DNA from: Chitinophaga sp. | GTDB taxonomy: Bacteria; Bacteroidota; Bacteroidia; Chitinophagales; Chitinophagaceae | DNA: 64,000 nt | Assembly: GCF_019236475.1 (NCBI RefSeq) | Contig: NZ_JAFAIX010000009.1 | Location: forward strand, 248,001-312,000 | Direction of reading: 5' to 3' | Part shown: in pieces, positions 59,418 through 64,000 of the stretch | How the letters are laid out: every line of letters begins with the position of its first letter | Numbering within the stretch: position 1 is the first letter of the stretch | Notes under the pieces: generated by a model | What the model was told of the DNA's origin: nothing | Seen by the model: only the letters and a program-made list of their open reading frames with translations | Database searches by the model: none | Program-made: the position numbers and the translations under genes

Positions 59418-60998
59418 TTAGAAGCTTTCCCTGGCAGCGCTGCCAGTTTGAATATTGTAATAGTAGATATTAGTGCTTTTTTCTGGATATAATCCAATCA
59501 GTTGAACGGTGGATTTTTTATCCAGCACTTTCGCCAGTTCATCCGGCGTGGTAATGGTTTGGTCGCCAGCTTTGATAATGAGGAAGCCGGGAGCCATGGT
59601 TGTTTGTTTTTTTAGGATACCATTGCCAATAGCACTTACCCAAACACCGCCACGAATACCGAGTCTGCGAGCGTCATCTTTATCCAGTGCGGATAAATCT
59701 GCGCCCAATCGGTCTATCATAGTGGTTTTTACCACATCGGTATTACCAGCCAGGTTTCGCAGGACTACATTCTCAGCAGTCATTTCCTTGTTATTGCGCA
59801 AGTACGTGATGGTGATTTTATCGCCTGGTTTATAGCGGGCAATTTGTTCTGTCATCTGGGATGCACCAGGAATAGGCACTCCGTTGATTTTGATGATGAT
59901 ATCGCCCGTTTTGAGGCCGGCAGCTTTAGCAGAACCATTGTCTACCACTTCCGTAATCTGTACGCCTGGAGCATCTCTTCTTACACCCAGTTCTTTCAAC
60001 TGGTCATCGGTAAGGGAAGCAATGACAGAACCAGGCATATAGGAAACACCTAAGTAAGCACGTTGCACATTACCGTATTTCATCAGGTCGTTCACTACTT
60101 TTTTCACCAGGTTTACTGGGATGGCGTAAGAGTAACCTGCATAAGAACCGGTAGGAGAGGCGATAGCGGAGTTGATACCCACTAGCTCACCGTTGGTGTT
60201 GACGAGGGCGCCACCACTGTTACCTTGGTTAACGGCAGCATCGGTTTGGATAAATGATTCTATAGCGCTGTTACGGGAACCGCGACTCTTATTAATCCCG
60301 ATCGTGCGTGACTTAGCACTTACGATACCGGCAGTAACCGTTGCATCTAGGTTCAGCGGATAACCTACCGCCAGTACCCATTGTCCGATTTCTACATTGT
60401 CGGAGTTGCCATACAGTAAGTAGGGCAATCCACTTGCCTCAATTTTGATAACAGCCAAGTCTGTGCTTGGATCTGCACCGATCAATTTCGCCTTATAGGT
60501 TTTACCACTGTTAGAGAGTGATACCGCTATGTCATCTGCGTCATCGATCACGTGGTTGTTGGTAACGATATAACCATCGTCAGAAATCAACACGCCGGAA
60601 CCAGAAGCCATCTGGCCTGGAATGTAATATCTGCGGCCATCTCCGCTACCGTTAAATTCATCGCCGAAGAAATCATCGCCGAAGAGATCCTGCAAGATAG
60701 AACGTTTACGCTGCAGGTTATTACCGTTGGTTACCTGGCGGGGATTGATTTTCGTCTTGATATGAACCACTCCTGGTACCGCGGTTTTTGCAGCCGCTGT
60801 AAAATCAGATGGGGGTAATGCACCACTATTGTGTTCCGTGCCGGGCATATACCGGGCATAATTCACAGGTATGTCGGCTGAGCCATTCTGGAAAATTCCT
60901 GCCTGTCTGGGTTGGATATATTTGCTGTACACAAATATGGAGGCAGAAGCGGTCACAATGCTGATAAGGACAATTGTAACAATTTGCTTGAATTTCAT
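59418..60998 (-). CDS. Do-family serine endopeptidase (DegP/DegQ/HtrA)
   Basis: The 526-residue periplasmic protease has an N-terminal signal-anchor (about 6-26), then the trypsin-like domain with the triad His149 (TNNHVIDD), Asp180 (STDLAVIKI) and Ser261 (NQGNSGGALV). Two PDZ domains follow (about 305-405 and 430-515; GDIIIKINGVPIPGA marks the first). A Gly/Asp/Phe loop (LFGDDFFGDEF) at 105-115 corresponds to the LA loop. It degrades or refolds misfolded envelope proteins. It is monocistronic. Confidence 0.94.
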   Translation of the reverse strand: MKFKQIVTIVLISIVTASASIFVYSKYIQPRQAGIFQNGSADIPVNYARYMPGTEHNSGALPPSDFTAAAKTAVPGVVHIKTKINPRQVTNGNNLQRKRSILQDLFGDDFFGDEFNGSGDGRRYYIPGQMASGSGVLISDDGYIVTNNHVIDDADDIAVSLSNSGKTYKAKLIGADPSTDLAVIKIEASGLPYLLYGNSDNVEIGQWVLAVGYPLNLDATVTAGIVSAKSRTIGINKSRGSRNSAIESFIQTDAAVNQGNSGGALVNTNGELVGINSAIASPTGSYAGYSYAIPVNLVKKVVNDLMKYGNVQRAYLGVSYMPGSVIASLTDDQLKELGVRRDAPGVQITEVVDNGSAKAAGLKTGDIIIKINGVPIPGASQMTEQIARYKPGDKITITYLRNNKEMTAENVVLRNLAGNTDVVKTTMIDRLGADLSALDKDDARRLGIRGGVWVSAIGNGILKKQTTMAPGFLIIKAGDQTITTPDELAKVLDKKSTVQLIGLYPEKSTNIYYYNIQTGSAARESF

Positions 60999-61223
60999 AT
61001 TATAGTGTGTTTAGCGTACGAATAAATTTGTAACACGCACTTCAGGTCAATTTTAATGCCTTCGATACAAATTTAATATCCGTGTTTAATCAAATATCCT
61101 TGTCTCTCTTCACTTTAACAGTTTTTTATATCAATCGTTAATTTAAATTAAAGATTAACGGATATCGGGCTGACAACCCTTCATTTACCACCTGACAGGA
61201 TAACAATCTGATGCGACATTTTG

Positions 61224-62222
61224 TTAGATGCCCAGTAAAAATGCCATAGTATCTACCCCATCAGCATATTCCTGGAGTGCTGGTTGTTGTGCGTACCCGA
61301 AAGGTATAAAATCCTTTCCTACCAGGCATTGCAGTACTTCGTCCTGATGAAGGGAAGCAGCCAATTCCTGGATATCATCATAATAACCATAATTCAGTAC
61401 GCTCAGCGGACTAAACAGGGATTCCGCTTCATGTAACAGCAGGGTGCCATTGGTGATATAAGGACTGTTATTTAGGAGCAGCAAGGCCAGGTTATAATCG
61501 TAATTGTTTTTGTACTTGTGATGATCCATCAGGTAGCTGTACTTGTTGAGTGCATCCAGTAGGGGTTGGAAATTATAATCCCTTGGTACAAATATTTTGG
61601 TCACATTGCGGCATCCCAGGCCGAAATAAAGCATAATATCATCTGCGAGGGCTTCCAGTTCGGCCGGGGTTTCTTTACCGGTAAGTACTGCTGCGGAAGT
61701 GCGGTTATGGCGAATGATATGTGGATATTTAGCGAAATAGTAATTGAAATAGCGGGCAGAATTGTTGCTGCCTGTGGCGATATAAGCCTCACAGTCCTTC
61801 AGCATGTCCAAAACTTCCGTCTGGCCGGCTGTTTCAGGGTACCATTCCTCCATTTTGCTCAGGATATGCTTCATGAGGATTTCATCCTTACCGGAGAGCT
61901 TCAGTTTCACTTGATGGCCACTGATAAATCCGCAGAGCCAATCATGGAACCCTACCAGGGGAATATTTCCCGCTGCCACAATACCCACTTTACGAGGAGT
62001 ACGGTCTGCTGTTACAGCAGGATAGGACTGCAGCCATTGCTGGAGTTTGGCAGGTTCCAGGAAGTATTGGCAGATATTTTCCAGCGCATTGTTGATAAAT
62101 GCCGGGATAAACCATCCATTGGCGATATAAGCCCTCTCCTTAACCACTTCCCATTCAGGGCTGTTTCCGGCCAGGTATTGGCCCAGGCGCACCAGCGCTG
62201 CTTCTTTTTCTGCTATATTCAT
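61224..62222 (-). CDS. Acyl-CoA reductase (LuxC-like)
   Basis: The 332-residue protein has the LuxC/aldehyde-dehydrogenase-like layout: GIVAAGNIPLVGFHDWL in the nucleotide-binding part, GSNNSARYF, and the conserved Cys204 in GLGCRNVTK at the position of the catalytic nucleophile. It would reduce an acyl-CoA or acylated enzyme to an aldehyde with NADPH. A divergent ferredoxin gene starts about 95 bases away, a pairing often seen in Bacteroidota. The acyl chain is unknown. Confidence 0.85.
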   Translation of the reverse strand: MNIAEKEAALVRLGQYLAGNSPEWEVVKERAYIANGWFIPAFINNALENICQYFLEPAKLQQWLQSYPAVTADRTPRKVGIVAAGNIPLVGFHDWLCGFISGHQVKLKLSGKDEILMKHILSKMEEWYPETAGQTEVLDMLKDCEAYIATGSNNSARYFNYYFAKYPHIIRHNRTSAAVLTGKETPAELEALADDIMLYFGLGCRNVTKIFVPRDYNFQPLLDALNKYSYLMDHHKYKNNYDYNLALLLLNNSPYITNGTLLLHEAESLFSPLSVLNYGYYDDIQELAASLHQDEVLQCLVGKDFIPFGYAQQPALQEYADGVDTMAFLLGI

Positions 62223-62316
62223 GAATCTTTAATAAATAATGACTTGATTAAACCCGGAAAATTATATTTTTGTCCACAAAATTAATGGCTTACTACTTAA
62301 ACAAAAAGTTTACTCT

Positions 62317-62664
62317 ATGGCAATTAAGATAACAGACGAATGTATTAACTGCGGCGCTTGCGAACCAGAATGCCCAAACAATGCAATTTATGAAGGCGGA
62401 GTGGAATGGGCCATTGCTGATGGAACCAGTGTAAAAGGAACTTATACCCTGATGGATGGCTCCACTATGGATGCTGATCAGCGTAATGCTCCTATTAGCG
62501 TAGATACATACTACATCGTTCCTAATAAATGTACTGAATGCCAGGGATTTCATGAGGAACCACAATGTGCAGCTGTTTGCCCTGTAGACTGCTGTGTACC
62601 AGACGAAATGTACCAAGAAACAGTAGATGAACTGCTGGGTAAGAAAGAAAAACTGCACATGTAG
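62317..62664 (+). CDS. 2[4Fe-4S] ferredoxin
   Basis: The 115-residue protein is a dicluster ferredoxin. The N-terminal motif has Cys9, Cys12, Cys15 and Cys19 ([12 protein letters not shown]), and a second CxxC...CxxxCP motif follows a 50-residue insertion ([10 protein letters not shown]...CAAVCPVD). The insertion between motifs is typical of the Azotobacter FdxN/Bacteroidota group. It transfers low-potential electrons in the cytoplasm. A near-copy follows at 62823-63140, and the LuxC-like reductase gene is divergent. Confidence 0.93.
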   Translation: MAIKITDECINCGACEPECPNNAIYEGGVEWAIADGTSVKGTYTLMDGSTMDADQRNAPISVDTYYIVPNKCTECQGFHEEPQCAAVCPVDCCVPDEMYQETVDELLGKKEKLHM

Positions 62665-62688
62665 TTAATATATTCAAAGGAAGCTAGA

Positions 62689-62722
62689 ACCGCTCTGGAA
62701 TGGTGCCAGAGCGGTTTTTTTA
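62689..62722 (+). terminator. Terminator after the first ferredoxin gene
   Basis: Perfect 11-bp stem (AACCGCTCTGG) followed by TTTTTTT, so the second ferredoxin gene needs its own promoter. Confidence 0.85.
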
Positions 62723-62822
62723 TGCTCATAACAGTCTTCGTATATACGCTGGACGTTAGGTAATCATAGGTAGGCATCGTACCTTGCCAGTGACATAGAT
62801 TAATAACTAAATCTTATTCCCT

Positions 62823-63140
62823 ATGGCATTAAAAATTAATGAATGCCCCAACAACGCCATTTATGAACAAGGCGTAGAATGGTCCCTGGCAGAGGGGACC
62901 TCCCTCAAAGGACAGGTAGTCCTCAGGAACAATGAACCGCTGGATACCAGCCAGCGAAAACCCCCTCTCAGCAACGATATCTTTTACATCGTCCCGGACA
63001 AATGCACGGAATGCCAGGGTTTCCATGAAGCACCCCGCTGCGCGGATGTTTGCCCCGTAGATGCCTGTGTTCCGGACGAATTGTACAGAGAAACGCTTGA
63101 CGAACTACTCGAGAAACAGGCTTTTCTCCATGCTGAATAA
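62823..63140 (+). CDS. Ferredoxin paralogue lacking one cluster's cysteines
   Basis: The 105-residue protein is a clear copy of its neighbour ([42 protein letters not shown]) but has lost about 11 residues after KIN. These residues include the first three cysteines. The remaining set is Cys8 (ECPNN) plus the Cys-x-x-Cys...Cys group, exactly the ligands of cluster II. Cluster I cannot form unless the lone Cys of VCPVD finds other partners. The missing stretch is bounded by GAATG in the first gene, so a slippage deletion is likely. It should bind one [4Fe-4S] cluster. Confidence 0.82.
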   Translation: MALKINECPNNAIYEQGVEWSLAEGTSLKGQVVLRNNEPLDTSQRKPPLSNDIFYIVPDKCTECQGFHEAPRCADVCPVDACVPDELYRETLDELLEKQAFLHAE

Positions 63141-63263
63141 CACACGATAGCTTTGCTGGAGCCCGGCCCCTGGCCGGACTCCCTTCTTTCCGCTATTATT
63201 TTCTGGCCTCTTGTACGGCAAAAAACTTTCCTTAACTTTACCCGCTTATAGCTCAGTCATCTT

Positions 63264-64000
63264 ATGAAGAAAAATATTGCTTTAGTTGCCGGTGGCTACT
63301 CCGGAGAATATGTAATTTCAGTACAAAGCGCTGTTACCATTGAGAAAAACCTGGACAGCAACAAGTATGCGGTCTATAAAATTATTGTTACCCGCGAGGG
63401 CTGGACACACACTGCTCCTGATGGCCAACAATATGAGGTGGATAAGAATGATTTTTCCCTGACCATCAATGGGAATAAAATCAAATTTGACTGTGTTTTT
63501 ATCGGTATTCACGGCACTCCTGGCGAAGATGGCCGCCTGCAAGGATATTTTGAAATGCTGGACATTCCATACACTAGCTGTGGAATGGTTACCTCTGCAC
63601 TGACCTTCAACAAAAGCTATTGCAATAAAGTAGTGGCGGCGTTAAATGTGGTGAATGTTTCCAAATCCGTTCATATCTTCAATAATCAGCCTTATAATAC
63701 CCAGGATATCCTCCAGCAACTGCACTTACCGATATTTGTAAAGCCTGCAGAAGGTGGCAGCAGTATCGGTATGTCAAAAGTTAAAACTGCAGAAGAGCTG
63801 CAACCAGCTATTGACAAAGCTTTCAAGGAAGATTCCCAGATCCTGATCGAAGAATTTGTAAAGGGTAGAGAACTGACAATTGGCGTATACCGCGCTGGTG
63901 GCCAGTTGCATGTACTCCCTATTACAGAGGTAGTGAGCAGCAAAGAGTTCTTCGACTACGAAGCGAAATATACACCAGGCGTTTCCAACGAAATCACGCC
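63264..64000 (+). CDS. ddl: D-alanine--D-alanine ligase (3'-truncated by window edge)
   Basis: The first 245 residues of an ATP-grasp enzyme are seen. The start KKNIALVAGGYSGE and the HGTPGEDGRLQG motif are characteristic of Ddl, as are PYTSCGMVTSALTFNK and the central KPAEGGSSIGMSKV. Ddl joins two D-Ala for the peptidoglycan stem peptide. The reading frame runs off the end of the window. No neighbouring mur genes are visible. Confidence 0.95.
   Translation, partial: MKKNIALVAGGYSGEYVISVQSAVTIEKNLDSNKYAVYKIIVTREGWTHTAPDGQQYEVDKNDFSLTINGNKIKFDCVFIGIHGTPGEDGRLQGYFEMLDIPYTSCGMVTSALTFNKSYCNKVVAALNVVNVSKSVHIFNNQPYNTQDILQQLHLPIFVKPAEGGSSIGMSKVKTAEELQPAIDKAFKEDSQILIEEFVKGRELTIGVYRAGGQLHVLPITEVVSSKEFFDYEAKYTPGVSNEIT

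Overview
The window reads as a chromosomal segment of a Bacteroidota bacterium, most likely Chitinophagaceae (Chitinophaga-like). The reasons are the ECF sigma/FecR/STN cassette, LytS/LytTR two-component pairs, two-component-propeller kinases, abundant lipoproteins and Bacteroidota-type lanthipeptide leaders. Gene starts mostly lack strong Shine-Dalgarno sites. No database search was possible; product names rest on recognised motifs and family knowledge.

Layout. 1-2.6 kb: end of a TolC/HlyD/ABC-2 export operon. 3.4-6.5 kb: kdpA directly followed by its usual porin neighbour, with kdpB and kdpC absent. 6.7-7.8 kb: an orphan lanthipeptide precursor and a methyltransferase. 7.9-11.1 kb: ECF sigma, FecR and an STN/beta-barrel protein. 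11.3-17.3 kb: di-haem peroxidase, NHL and PQQ propeller proteins, msrA. 17.4-19.1 kb: a scar with a decapitated LytTR regulator, a truncated tyrosine integrase and tRNA-Leu(CAG). 19.2-21.8 kb: a prolyl-tRNA editing deacylase, then a secreted NucA-type nuclease with its NuiA-type inhibitor, bracketed by 72-bp direct repeats. 22-30 kb: beta-lactamase-like hydrolase, Cys-rich copper protein, YCII, DUF1223, Ohr, LytS/LytTR, hydrolase/DoxX, DUF5995 and a second orphan lanthipeptide precursor.

30.9-37.4 kb is the most unusual part: an AT-rich five-gene run encoding a small secreted protein, a 249-aa protein of unknown family (possibly gasdermin-like), a degenerate SIR2-like protein, a membrane-anchored nSTAND1-type NTPase and a CHAT caspase-like protease. 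It has the logic of an NTP-dependent conflict or abortive-infection system. It is followed by an SDR/GlxA-type regulator pair lying between a degenerate tRNA-Leu 3' end and a second, identical tRNA-Leu(CAG). The two tRNA genes share iteron-like flanks, which points to past integration events.

40-64 kb is mostly housekeeping: TetR-fabF, a MacB-type permease, dapD, a glycosyltransferase, tsaC, cca, miaA, an OmpP1/FadL porin, proS, a propeller kinase with LytTR partner, an HtrA protease, LuxC-like acyl-CoA reductase, two tandem ferredoxins (the second has lost three cluster cysteines) and the start of ddl. Three copies of a composite two-hairpin element with conserved cores and covarying stems lie at 24.3, 44.6 and 50.7 kb; two of them sit next to tandem arrays of 53-bp and 87-bp units.
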